Shown: piece by piece, positions 34,060 through 40,819 of the stretch
Numbering within the stretch: the first letter of the stretch is position 1
How the letters are laid out: every line of letters starts with the position of its first letter
IMG/VR virus record: IMGVR_UViG_3300047157_000126
Coordinates: 1-64,000 of that record
Length of the DNA: 64,000 nt
Source of the DNA: a virus
Reading direction: 5' to 3' (one strand)
Made by a program: the position numbers and the translations under genes
The notes under the pieces: generated by a model
What the model was told of the DNA's origin: nothing
Databases searched by the model: none
The model's input: the letters and a program-made list of their open reading frames with translations, nothing else

Positions 34060-35126
34060 TCAAAATCACTCGCTGGTACTAAATATTCTTCAAACACTTC
34101 ACTATCTTCTTCGTCTTTCATTTCCATGAATTGCTCTGCAAGTCTCCAAGCATCTTTCTTACGCCTTGCTAATTCACCAAACAGAACTGACTCTTGTCTC
34201 TTGAGAGACTTCTTACCATCTTTGAGTGTAGTAAATCGGTGGTCAATTGCTTCTGTAATAATATTGTATGCTTGCCAAAGAGTACCGGACATTCTACCAA
34301 CATTGTTGGAAGCCTCGTAAAGTAACTCTTCAACTTCTTTCAGTTTGTTTTCACCACGTGTATGTAATTTACCATCTTCATCTCTCTTTAGTTTGAGAGT
34401 GTCAGCCCAGTAAAGCCTCATGTCCTCTATTTCCATTGGGGTATTTAGCATGTCATCAGCCATCTCGCCCCACTCAAAGAACTCTTGGTTAATCATACCA
34501 AGTGTCTCACGAACTTCATCTACATGGTCAAACATTTTTCCTGTGTGTCTAATGTTGTGTCCAACCCCACCTCTGTTCAAAGCCCAAGTCAAAGTGTTGT
34601 TACAAACCACACGAACTGGAGTTTGTAAAATCTTAACTGCTCCAGTTCCGTCATGTGTATTACTAATTAGAATGAACTGCTGAACTTCATCAACACCGTC
34701 AAGAATAATACTATTCGGCATCTTTGCTAGAATCCATACACGTTCCCCATTACCTAGTGCCCCACACACTTCTATCTTCGCTTCTTGGTTTTGGAATATC
34801 TCATCCATAAGAGCAAAAGCGTCTACATTTTGAAGCGCTGTCCATACTCTACCAACTGCTTTACCTTTGCGAGTTAATGGAATCATGTTACCTTCCAAGT
34901 CATCTCTGAATACACCAAATGTATCAGGTACTCTAACTGGGTTACCTTCTTCATCCATTGCATACAATGGTTCTTTTCGTACTGTCCAATCTAGGTGTGC
35001 CATTTCCAAGGCTTCGACTGAAGTCATCAGACCAGAAGCCTGTTGTCCCAACCCATGCCAAGGAGTATCACCACTCCATGCTGTCATATAATTTCCTGTC
35101 GTCGTTTGTGCTATTTCGTGTGCCAT
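34056..35126 (-). CDS. DUF932 family protein
   Basis: Product of 356 residues matching the phage/plasmid DUF932 family: 'WHGLGQQAS' (about residues 23-31), 'YRV'-type middle replaced by 'VRVPDTFGVFRDD', 'AVGRVWTALQNVDAF', 'GERVWILAKMP', and 'VRVVCNNTLTWAL' (about 166-178). The family is widespread on viruses and plasmids, with no settled function; some plasmid members are needed for maintenance. The start follows CAGGAGATGAATAA, the same ribosome-binding half of the conserved cassette but without the TATA box. Confidence 0.85.
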   Translation of the reverse strand: MAHEIAQTTTGNYMTAWSGDTPWHGLGQQASGLMTSVEALEMAHLDWTVRKEPLYAMDEEGNPVRVPDTFGVFRDDLEGNMIPLTRKGKAVGRVWTALQNVDAFALMDEIFQNQEAKIEVCGALGNGERVWILAKMPNSIILDGVDEVQQFILISNTHDGTGAVKILQTPVRVVCNNTLTWALNRGGVGHNIRHTGKMFDHVDEVRETLGMINQEFFEWGEMADDMLNTPMEIEDMRLYWADTLKLKRDEDGKLHTRGENKLKEVEELLYEASNNVGRMSGTLWQAYNIITEAIDHRFTTLKDGKKSLKRQESVLFGELARRKKDAWRLAEQFMEMKDEEDSEVFEEYLVPASDFE

Positions 35127-35128
35127 AT

Positions 35129-35323
35129 TTATTCATCTCCTGTTGTTTTTATTTTTCCTGTTATTTCATCTAAGTACAGTTTACCAATTGTTGTGGTAAA
35201 AATTGTACCGTTCATCATGTGAATGTCCATTGTTTCGTTATCATAGTTATATGTAAACGCCACAATAGCATCCAAATCCATCGTTGTTATTCCTGTTTTT
35301 GTATTTACTTTTTCATATCTCAT
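35129..35323 (-). CDS. Small beta-rich protein (64 residues) led by the conserved promoter
   Basis: The ATG at 35323 is 25 nt from TATA cassette copy 5. The peptide is a run of short strands ('VAFTYNYDNETMDIHMMNG'). It heads the unit with DUF932 and SNF2 genes. Function unknown. Confidence 0.58.
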   Translation of the reverse strand: MRYEKVNTKTGITTMDLDAIVAFTYNYDNETMDIHMMNGTIFTTTIGKLYLDEITGKIKTTGDE

Positions 35324-35615
35324 TTTGGCTCATCTCCTTATTCTTCATTTCTTTATATAGAATCTTCATTCTTGGTTCTCCATCAACGGATAGAAGGAGA
35401 AGGAGATACACACCATACTCATAGCCATCTTGGTAGTATTTCCAAAGATACTCACTTCCATCACCTAATTCATCTGCTATAATAGCAGACTGTAAATATT
35501 CATCAGCATGAACCATTCCTTGTTCTATAAGACCATCCTCTACACCGCGTTTGAATGCTTGAATGATGTCCTTTCTACTTTGTATAATTGAGTCAATCAT
35601 TCTTGAGTCAATCAT
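35313..35615 (-). CDS. Hypothetical protein whose end reads through a promoter
   Basis: Product of up to 100 residues; main body 'SRKDIIQAFKRGVEDGLIEQ' is helical. From residue about 84 the frame passes through TATA cassette copy 5 and past the next start, giving the tail 'KILYKEMKNKEM'. The start at 35615 follows GGAGGAAGAAG; a second ATG lies at 35600. No family recognised. Confidence 0.5.
   Translation of the reverse strand: MIDSRMIDSIIQSRKDIIQAFKRGVEDGLIEQGMVHADEYLQSAIIADELGDGSEYLWKYYQDGYEYGVYLLLLLSVDGEPRMKILYKEMKNKEMSQNEI
35348..35365 (-). promoter_or_regulatory. Conserved TATA cassette, copy 5
   Basis: Same block, 25 nt before the ATG at 35323, GGAGATGA between. It lies wholly inside the 3' end of the upstream gene, which reads it as 'KILYKEM'. 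Confidence 0.75.
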
Positions 35616-35890
35616 TCTTCTTCCTCCTTTTCATATCCCACAATCTTACTATTCATGTCTATAACCACATCTAACAATGAGATTTTTTTGTCGCTACCTC
35701 TTTCATAATTACCCGACAAAAGGAATAGTTCTCTTCTCGCTTGTTCGAGGTCAATATTTACGCTGTCACTACCGTAAATAATCACATTCTTTAGTGCTTT
35801 AATGTAACCATTATACCACTCTATCTGTTCTTTCTCTGTTAGTTCCTTCCACCATGTAGGTTTAGGGCCGGGTTCATATGCATAACTCAT
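35612..35890 (-). CDS. Hypothetical protein (92 residues)
   Basis: Pro/Trp-rich start 'EPGPKPTWWKELTEKEQIEW', then helices. The EEEE tail lies over the next gene's GGAGGAAGAAG site. ATGA overlaps on both sides. Confidence 0.55.
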   Translation of the reverse strand: MSYAYEPGPKPTWWKELTEKEQIEWYNGYIKALKNVIIYGSDSVNIDLEQARRELFLLSGNYERGSDKKISLLDVVIDMNSKIVGYEKEEEE

Positions 35891-36468
35891 TCTTCCATCT
35901 CCTCTTCGGTTTTGAAAACAAGTTGAACTGTTTTATCTGTTTCTTTAATGTCTAAATATTTGTCTGCTATAATGTAACCTTCACCATAGAAATGGTCTGG
36001 TATGTAATTGAAAACCCAAGAGTACGGTAGTCTAGCACCTTGAGCACGGCTCAAGTAATCATTACCATGGTGTTGTTCAATCATTTGTACAAACTTATCT
36101 TCAGCAAAGAAAGCATTCTTCACTACATCGTATTCAATCTTATCATCTATATCTTGTAGTCGCCCAACTAAATCTCTAGTTTTCAACGCTGCCTGTCTTG
36201 CAATAAACTCTCTTGTTGTTTCGTTAGCAACATTGCTACTCCATCCAGTATCGGCCATTTTCTGCACAAACTCTTCAGAAATCTTCCAACCAACTTCGTT
36301 GAAACGCAGGGTTGCTTCCTTTACTGAAATAAAACGGGAGTAGTTTTTATTTGCTATTCTGCCTACACCACTAGCCATTGAAACCACTGCTACATTCCAA
36401 CTGTGTATCTGTTGCCATTCATCTTCTGTCCATTCATCTTTATTTTTTACTGTTATATTCAAACTCAT
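35887..36468 (-). CDS. Hypothetical protein (193 residues)
   Basis: Mostly helical, with 'EWQQIHSWNVAVVSMASGVG' near the start and 'FYGEGYIIADKYLDIKETD' near the end. No known domain. Ends EEMEE over the next site. Confidence 0.55.
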   Translation of the reverse strand: MSLNITVKNKDEWTEDEWQQIHSWNVAVVSMASGVGRIANKNYSRFISVKEATLRFNEVGWKISEEFVQKMADTGWSSNVANETTREFIARQAALKTRDLVGRLQDIDDKIEYDVVKNAFFAEDKFVQMIEQHHGNDYLSRAQGARLPYSWVFNYIPDHFYGEGYIIADKYLDIKETDKTVQLVFKTEEEMEE

Positions 36469-36668
36469 TCTTCTTCATCTCCATAATTTTCTTTCATCCA
36501 TGCCGCCTCAAGTTTCCGCAACCGCTTGACTTCTGCGAGCAGGTCATTCAATCCCTTTTTCTGTTCGCTCCAATCATCGCCGTATTGCTCATTATTTTCT
36601 AAGAACGCTACTACTTCCCCTACTACATGCCAATTGAGAAACTTATCGTGGCTGTCTGTGTCAATCAT
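36465..36668 (-). CDS. Small acidic helical protein (67 residues)
   Basis: Contains 'GEVVAFLENNEQYGDDWSEQ' and a coiled-coil-like second half. Ends DEEE. Overlaps both neighbours by 4 nt. Unknown function. Confidence 0.55.
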   Translation of the reverse strand: MIDTDSHDKFLNWHVVGEVVAFLENNEQYGDDWSEQKKGLNDLLAEVKRLRKLEAAWMKENYGDEEE

Positions 36669-36844
36669 TCCTCTTCCACCTCTTCAATTTCTACGTGTTC
36701 AGCATTGAATAAAGCGTCGTTGTATGGCTTCCCAAACAATTCATGTGTTACCCATAGTTGTTCTTCAAGTTCTTCAGCGTCTTCTGCCAAACACGTTATC
36801 GTTCCTTCGTATGTTACTCTTACCTCATATGTTTTTTCTTTCAT
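36665..36844 (-). CDS. Small acidic protein (59 residues)
   Basis: Frame from 36844 with ATGA overlaps at both ends. Beta start ('YEVRVTYEGTITCLA') then an acidic helix and a tail EEVEEE. Function unknown. Confidence 0.58.
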   Translation of the reverse strand: MKEKTYEVRVTYEGTITCLAEDAEELEEQLWVTHELFGKPYNDALFNAEHVEIEEVEEE

Positions 36845-36951
36845 TCTTCTTCCTCCTGTGTTCTGTTTGTTTTGTTTTCATTCATTCTTCGTGCTTTATA
36901 TTTCATATTATATCTCGCTTTTCTTGCTGCATTTTGTCTTTTATTCGGCAT
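36841..36951 (-). CDS. Very basic microprotein (36 residues)
   Basis: The first 30 residues are rich in Arg, Lys and Asn ('NKRQNAARKARYNMKYKARR'), then an EEEE tail over the next ribosome-binding site. Ribosomal-protein-like or nucleic-acid-binding composition; could bind RNA. Overlaps the upstream gene by 11 nt. Confidence 0.5.
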   Translation of the reverse strand: MPNKRQNAARKARYNMKYKARRMNENKTNRTQEEEE

Positions 36952-37132
36952 AGCCTTCACCTCTCTCTTCTTCATCTAAATAATACATAGCATACTCTGG
37001 GTACTCTCTCAGTATCTCAACAACAGTATCGTGGTTGGAATTATATTCTTCACCATCAGTATATCTCGCTGTAAAATACGCCCGTATTATTGTGTCCATT
37101 TCATCATTAGTCATCATTTCTGCATCTCTCAT
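36941..37132 (-). CDS. Small acidic protein (63 residues)
   Basis: Helical with many Asp, Glu and Tyr ('YPEYAMYYLDEEERGEGYAE' as its end). Starts by ATGA overlap. No family recognised. Confidence 0.55.
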   Translation of the reverse strand: MRDAEMMTNDEMDTIIRAYFTARYTDGEEYNSNHDTVVEILREYPEYAMYYLDEEERGEGYAE

Positions 37133-37458
37133 TCTTCTTCATCTCCTTCGTTAAAGTACCAACTAAAGTTGGTTTGTCTTTTTTTACTCTTACCTAATGC
37201 CTGTAAGTGGTGTAAAACCGAAGCAATTCTTTCAAACTCTTTAGCAAGACACGCAATCCTCATACCTCTTGTGTGTTGGTGGTAACTACTATTTTGGTAT
37301 GTATCAGTATTCCAAGTAGCGCTGAGTAATTCAATTAACTCATTTTTCTTATCCATATGTGCTATTTGAGCCATTAATAATAATTCATCATAATCCATTT
37401 GCATTCTGTTTCCATCTATGTAATTTCCTTTTCTTTCAATCATTTTTCTTTCATTCAT
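37129..37458 (-). CDS. Hypothetical protein (109 residues) led by the conserved promoter
   Basis: The ATG at 37458 is 25 nt from TATA cassette copy 6, with AAGGAGATGAATTAAG between. Helical product with 'MDYDELLLMAQIAHMDKKNE'. It heads the unit of small genes down to about 35313. No family recognised. Confidence 0.58.
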   Translation of the reverse strand: MNERKMIERKGNYIDGNRMQMDYDELLLMAQIAHMDKKNELIELLSATWNTDTYQNSSYHQHTRGMRIACLAKEFERIASVLHHLQALGKSKKRQTNFSWYFNEGDEEE

Positions 37459-37482
37459 CTTAATTCATCTCCTTATTCTTCA

Positions 37483-37500
37483 TTTCTTTATATAGAATCT
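37483..37500 (-). promoter_or_regulatory. Conserved TATA cassette, copy 6
   Basis: Same 18-base block, 25 nt before the ATG at 37458, followed on the upstream side by AACTAAG as in copies 4 and 8. This copy lies in non-coding DNA, so its conservation cannot be due to coding. Confidence 0.78.
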
Positions 37501-37706
37501 TAGTTCTTAAGACCCCGTTGGTATTAATTCATTTATATAATGTACTCGACAGTATATAAATAAAGCAATCAAATATCATGTATTACCACCATAATCTTTC
37601 ACTATCATCTTTCTACCACTCATACCAAAGCGGTAGTTATCATGTGTAGCATTCGCTATCTAGGTTCAGTCATTCCTCTGTTCAACATCCCATCGTCGCG
37701 CTCCAT
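37501..37706. other. Intergenic region between two minus-strand units
   Basis: About 205 nt with no credible gene. On the minus strand a second TATA-like stretch, TTTATTTATATAC (about 37547-37559), lies upstream of cassette copy 6. The rest is unremarkable; I saw no tRNA and no strong terminator. Confidence 0.45.
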
Positions 37707-38261
37707 TTAGCACCACGACCCCCACAAGTATATTCCCTTCTTAGTCTCTATCTTGGTATAGTTATACATTTGGTCGCGAGCATAATGTTCCCAATTAACG
37801 TAACCAACAAGTGGGTTATCATCAGTAGCAATACCAATATCATGTGCTTCGTTCATAAAGTAATCTTTGAGTTCAAACTCATACTCACATGCATAGAATA
37901 AGTTTTCTTTGACGTGTTCAACATTGTCTGACATTTCTTGAGTAGTGCTGTAGTTATTTTTACAGGCTATTAGTATAGCATCTCTGTCATCATCACCATC
38001 TAAGTATTCAAAGAGAGAATACAAGTGTTGTATGTCTGGGTTCTCTCCTAAGTTAATACCATCGTAGTCTTGAATATGACATTCATCATGGTGTTCGTGG
38101 GTGCAACCTGCAAGTTTACAAAGTCCACGACCTGTGTGTATGACACCATCTTCATCTACTAGTTGTTCATATGAAATCCACTTGAATACTAAACGACCTT
38201 CCGCATAACATCCAAGGCATCCCATTGCTATATTTTTATCACTATTTATTTGTTCATTCAT
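37707..38261 (-). CDS. Hypothetical Cys/His-rich protein (184 residues)
   Basis: N-terminal 'CLGCYAEGR' and 'CKLAGCTHEHHDECHIQDYD' (residues about 16-68) are probable metal sites; the remainder is acidic and helical. It starts right after the preceding stop (TAAATG). No family recognised. Confidence 0.55.
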   Translation of the reverse strand: MNEQINSDKNIAMGCLGCYAEGRLVFKWISYEQLVDEDGVIHTGRGLCKLAGCTHEHHDECHIQDYDGINLGENPDIQHLYSLFEYLDGDDDRDAILIACKNNYSTTQEMSDNVEHVKENLFYACEYEFELKDYFMNEAHDIGIATDDNPLVGYVNWEHYARDQMYNYTKIETKKGIYLWGSWC

Positions 38262-38438
38262 TTAACATCCCTCCGGTACAAAATCAAAACCATGGTCCAT
38301 CAGTAAGTAACTAGCATATGCAAGCATGTCGGCATAGTAATAAGAACCATCCTCCATGTTTATTACCACTCTAATAGTTTCATGCTCTTCATCATGCCAT
38401 GCTTCTATGTTTTTTATTTCTGTTAATTTATCTGTCAT
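38262..38438 (-). CDS. Small protein (58 residues)
   Basis: Frame starting at 38438 after AGGAGATGAATTAAG, the ribosome-binding half of the conserved cassette but without TATA. Beta start with 'HETIRVVINMEDGSYYYAD'. Function unknown. Confidence 0.58.
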   Translation of the reverse strand: MTDKLTEIKNIEAWHDEEHETIRVVINMEDGSYYYADMLAYASYLLMDHGFDFVPEGC

Positions 38439-38444
38439 CTTAAT

Positions 38445-38648
38445 TCATCTCCTGTACCTTAGTTCTGCATAACTTTTCCATAGTATGTTGTACTGTTTTC
38501 TCATACTTTTTACTTCTCCAAACAGTATGTTGTAATTCCTTAAACTTGTTCGCACCACTTCATCTATGTCCGTTTCATCTACTTCAATCAAACTGTGTAA
38601 TTCCTCTAACATATCTCTTTCTAGTTCTTTCCAATTTTGTTTGTTCAT
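38445..38648 (-). CDS. Small coiled-coil-like protein (67 residues)
   Basis: Helical charged protein ('ELERDMLEELHSLIEVDETD'). ATG at 38648 lies 1 nt after the previous stop with GGGGGG upstream. Its last codons include the AGGAGATGA site of the next gene. Confidence 0.55.
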   Translation of the reverse strand: MNKQNWKELERDMLEELHSLIEVDETDIDEVVRTSLRNYNILFGEVKSMRKQYNILWKSYAELRYRR

Positions 38649-38649
38649 C

Positions 38650-38829
38650 TTAATTTTCCCCCCGTCTAATCTGGCTAAAAGTTAAGCCATATATTTCCTC
38701 AATAATATCAGTAGGAATCATTACATACGGTGCATTCCTTTCAGCATCGCATGTAATTTTACCATACCCATATATGTCATCTGCATTCTTTCTTATAAAA
38801 TCCAATAATAATTCATTTCCTTTGTTCAT
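38650..38829 (-). CDS. Small protein (59 residues) led by the conserved promoter
   Basis: The ATG at 38829 is 25 nt from TATA cassette copy 7. The peptide has 'ELLLDFIRKNADDIYGYG' and 'MIPTDIIEEIYGLTFSQI'. The constant promoter spacing and tight fit to the next gene support it. Function unknown. Confidence 0.62.
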   Translation of the reverse strand: MNKGNELLLDFIRKNADDIYGYGKITCDAERNAPYVMIPTDIIEEIYGLTFSQIRRGEN

Positions 38830-38853
38830 CTTAATTCATCTCCTTGTTATTCA

Positions 38854-38871
38854 TTTCTTTATATAGAATCT
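38854..38871 (-). promoter_or_regulatory. Conserved TATA cassette, copy 7
   Basis: Same block, 25 nt before the ATG at 38829, with AAGGAGATGAATTAAG between; it begins just after the stop of the upstream gene. Confidence 0.77.
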
Positions 38872-38874
38872 CTT

Positions 38875-39348
38875 TCAGTTCTCCCACACAGTTCCATACC
38901 AACTACTACCATGCTCAAAGTAACAGTCATGCTTTGCTAGTAACGCCTGTATCTTTTGTTCGTATTCCCAATGAGTTTTGGAATCCATGTATGCTAAGTC
39001 ACCATCTGTTGAAAGCCTGTCGTAAAAGAAACCACCGTCGTATATAATTCTAAACAGACCACCATTATCTGGCGCACCAAAGACATCACACCCACCAATT
39101 TCACAAAAAGAAGTTGTAGGTTCATTCGCTTCTTCAAGAGTCACAGGTTCTAGTCCTTCACTAGCAAATGTATTGTTGAGCAATACTAAACTATCTTTGT
39201 CATACTCACCGTATATTGTCCTCTCTCTTATGTGAAACATATCATCAAAGAGTTCTCTAAGTTCTAAGGCAATCTTTCGAGCCTTACCACTTAGCATATA
39301 TACGTTCATTTCTGCGGGCCATTCTTCGTTTGTTATTTCTGTCTTCAT
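38875..39348 (-). CDS. Hypothetical protein (157 residues)
   Basis: I start at 39348, because the frame's upstream ATG at 39372 lies within the conserved promoter block. The product is mixed alpha/beta with 'MLSGKARKIALELRELFDDM' and a C-terminal 'HDCYFEHGSSWYGTVWEN'. No known domain. Confidence 0.6.
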   Translation of the reverse strand: MKTEITNEEWPAEMNVYMLSGKARKIALELRELFDDMFHIRERTIYGEYDKDSLVLLNNTFASEGLEPVTLEEANEPTTSFCEIGGCDVFGAPDNGGLFRIIYDGGFFYDRLSTDGDLAYMDSKTHWEYEQKIQALLAKHDCYFEHGSSWYGTVWEN

Positions 39349-39371
39349 TTTTCTCATTCCTTTGTTATTCA

Positions 39372-39389
39372 TTTCTTTATATAGAATCT
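39372..39389 (-). promoter_or_regulatory. Conserved TATA cassette, copy 8
   Basis: Same block, 24 nt before the chosen ATG at 39348; the intervening site is AAAGGAATGAG. Flanked upstream by AACTAAG as in copies 4 and 6. Confidence 0.75.
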
Positions 39390-39745
39390 TAGTTTCTTTA
39401 TATGTGAGTGTGGATTTTGTGCTTTGTACGATTATTAATATGGACTTTAGACATATGTGTCATGTTTCATCTAGTTCTCTATGTATATATTATAATATAT
39501 ATGTATAAGTAAGTAATAATAAAGATAAGTAAGTGTACTTGTATAGTGTCTATACTAATCATCGGATTGATAGGATATGAGAGAGCATTCCCTCATGTAT
39601 GTATATGTGTATAGTAGATAGCCCTACCAAGACATACCCCCGACATAACACCGAGGCTGTTTTCTTTATGTACTGAAACCTATCAGGTAGGACAGCACGC
39701 TGTCTAGGGTAGGATTAGGGGTGAACTTTTGCGCTAATCAAAAGT
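39390..39745. other. AT-rich intergenic region with inverted repeats
   Basis: No gene is visible. A very AT-rich stretch (about 39478-39545, with overlapping palindromes of TATATA) is followed by a less AT-rich part holding gacagc-ac-gctgtc (about 39690-39703) and a perfect 8-bp hairpin aacttttg / caaaagtt (39724-39746) whose loop contains gcgctaa, the complement of the TTAGCGC element found at the strand switch. Could be a secondary replication or regulatory site. Confidence 0.45.
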
Positions 39746-39752
39746 TGGATAT

Positions 39753-39790
39753 AAAAAAAGGCCACCCCCCATTTAGAGGGGTGGGTTTTT
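39753..39790. terminator. Bidirectional hairpin terminator
   Basis: A stem of ccacccc (39762-39768) and ggggtgg (39778-39784) is flanked by a run of seven A (39753-39759) and of five T (39786-39790). Read on the minus strand it lies just after the stop of the zinc-ribbon gene and ends in seven U, the layout of an intrinsic terminator. Confidence 0.6.
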
Positions 39791-39796
39791 GGTTAT

Positions 39797-39985
39797 TCAT
39801 TCCGCTATTACCGGCATCCATGGGTGACCGGAATCAGTAGCGCAATCTCTGCAATAGAAATCTATTATCTCTAGTCTCTCTGCGTGCCAGAGTATGGCAG
39901 CGTCAGCAACTTGAACTTTACATTCAGGGCAGTTTTCTATTTGTATTGCGGGCATTCTTAATATTTGGTTTTCCATATTTTTCAA
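39797..39985 (-). CDS. Zinc-ribbon microprotein (62 residues)
   Basis: 'CPECKVQV' (about residues 19-26) and 'CRDCATDSGHPW' (about 46-57) form one zinc ribbon. It is the second and last gene of the unit driven by cassette copy 9 and is followed by the hairpin terminator. Confidence 0.68.
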   Translation of the reverse strand: MKNMENQILRMPAIQIENCPECKVQVADAAILWHAERLEIIDFYCRDCATDSGHPWMPVIAE

Positions 39986-39990
39986 CTCCT

Positions 39991-40027
39991 GTTGGATAGA
40001 AGGGGGAGGCCGAAGCCCCGTCCCAAC
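39991..40027 (-). promoter_or_regulatory. Intercistronic hairpin with UUCG loop
   Basis: On the minus strand GTTGG...CCAAC encloses GGGGC-TTCG-GCCTC, a GC-rich stem with the stable TTCG tetraloop, exactly between two genes of one unit. It may stabilise or process the upstream message, or partly terminate. No U run follows. Confidence 0.5.
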
Positions 40028-40771
40028 TTATTCGACAACTCCTTGTTCTTGTAGAGCGGCAAAAATCTCGTTTATCTTTGCTTTCAATTGTATGTTCTCA
40101 AGTCTCAAGTTTTCAACTGCTTTGTCTTTAGCAATCAGTTTTGCTGACTTTGCTTGACCTTTTACAGTCTTAACAGACTTGGAAGTTTTCTTTCCATTGC
40201 GTACAGTTTTCTTAACTTTCTTTGTAGTAACTCCATCTTGAGTTCCTTGCCAGACATATTTGCTGTATACTTTAGCAATCGCTTCTTGTCTTGGTGGGCC
40301 TTTTAGTCCATCGAAAGCCTTATGCCAATCACCATTTTCTTTTCTTGCATATGCTTTCATTGCTGCTTTCTTGGTTGTGAAAGGGACTGTAATTCCTTCA
40401 GCCCACCAAGCCACACCATCAGCAGCCTTGACATTTGCTGCTTTCTGAGTCATCAATTTCTTTACTGCTTTACATGCTGCTTGAAGTGGCTTAGCATTAT
40501 CAAGAGCAGTTGCTCTTTTAGCATCAGACTTACGACCTTCAATTGTATAAATCCTGTCAACCATTGCTCTTATTTCTGTGCGGCTAAAGTCAATATTATT
40601 ATTATCAAATGACTTGCGTCCTACTCTAATAGTTACTCTCTGCAAAGTTTCAGGGTTCAAAGGTATAGCGCAACGGGTTGCTTTACTTCGTAAGAAGGTA
40701 GCACATCTTGCTGCTATTTCTTTATTGCTTATTGTTTGCGGGGCATCATTGTTTGGTTTGTTTGTTTTCAT
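40028..40771 (-). CDS. Basic, Lys-rich DNA-binding-like protein
   Basis: Product of 247 residues. Residues 15-75 are a helical domain ('ISNKEIAARCATFLRSKATR'); residues about 120-165 contain a compact segment 'WHKAFDGLKGPPRQEAIAKV'; residues 175-210 are an extended Lys/Thr/Val linker like a histone tail; the end is a leucine-zipper-like coiled coil ('AVENLRLENIQLKAKINEIF'). It is the first gene on the minus strand from the strand switch, so it may be an early nucleoid-type or origin-binding protein. No exact family recognised. Confidence 0.6.
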   Translation of the reverse strand: MKTNKPNNDAPQTISNKEIAARCATFLRSKATRCAIPLNPETLQRVTIRVGRKSFDNNNIDFSRTEIRAMVDRIYTIEGRKSDAKRATALDNAKPLQAACKAVKKLMTQKAANVKAADGVAWWAEGITVPFTTKKAAMKAYARKENGDWHKAFDGLKGPPRQEAIAKVYSKYVWQGTQDGVTTKKVKKTVRNGKKTSKSVKTVKGQAKSAKLIAKDKAVENLRLENIQLKAKINEIFAALQEQGVVE

Positions 40772-40799
40772 TCTTAAAACCTCGACAATATGTTCTTCG

Positions 40800-40817
40800 T
40801 TTCTTTATATAGAATCT
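40800..40817 (-). promoter_or_regulatory. Conserved TATA cassette, copy 9
   Basis: Same 18-base block, 29 nt before the ATG at 40771, here with GAGGTTTTAAGA rather than GGAGATGA as intervening site. It is the first promoter on the minus strand next to the putative origin. Confidence 0.72.
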
Positions 40818-40819
40818 CT

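Noticed and set aside
37501-37706. tRNA gene in the gap
   Set aside because: No cloverleaf, no TTCGA-type T-loop and no paired acceptor ends on either strand.
19264-40817. The nine repeated blocks as a CRISPR array or mobile-element ends
   Set aside because: They are dispersed, single, in one orientation, at fixed distance from ATGs and contain a TATA box, so promoters explain them.
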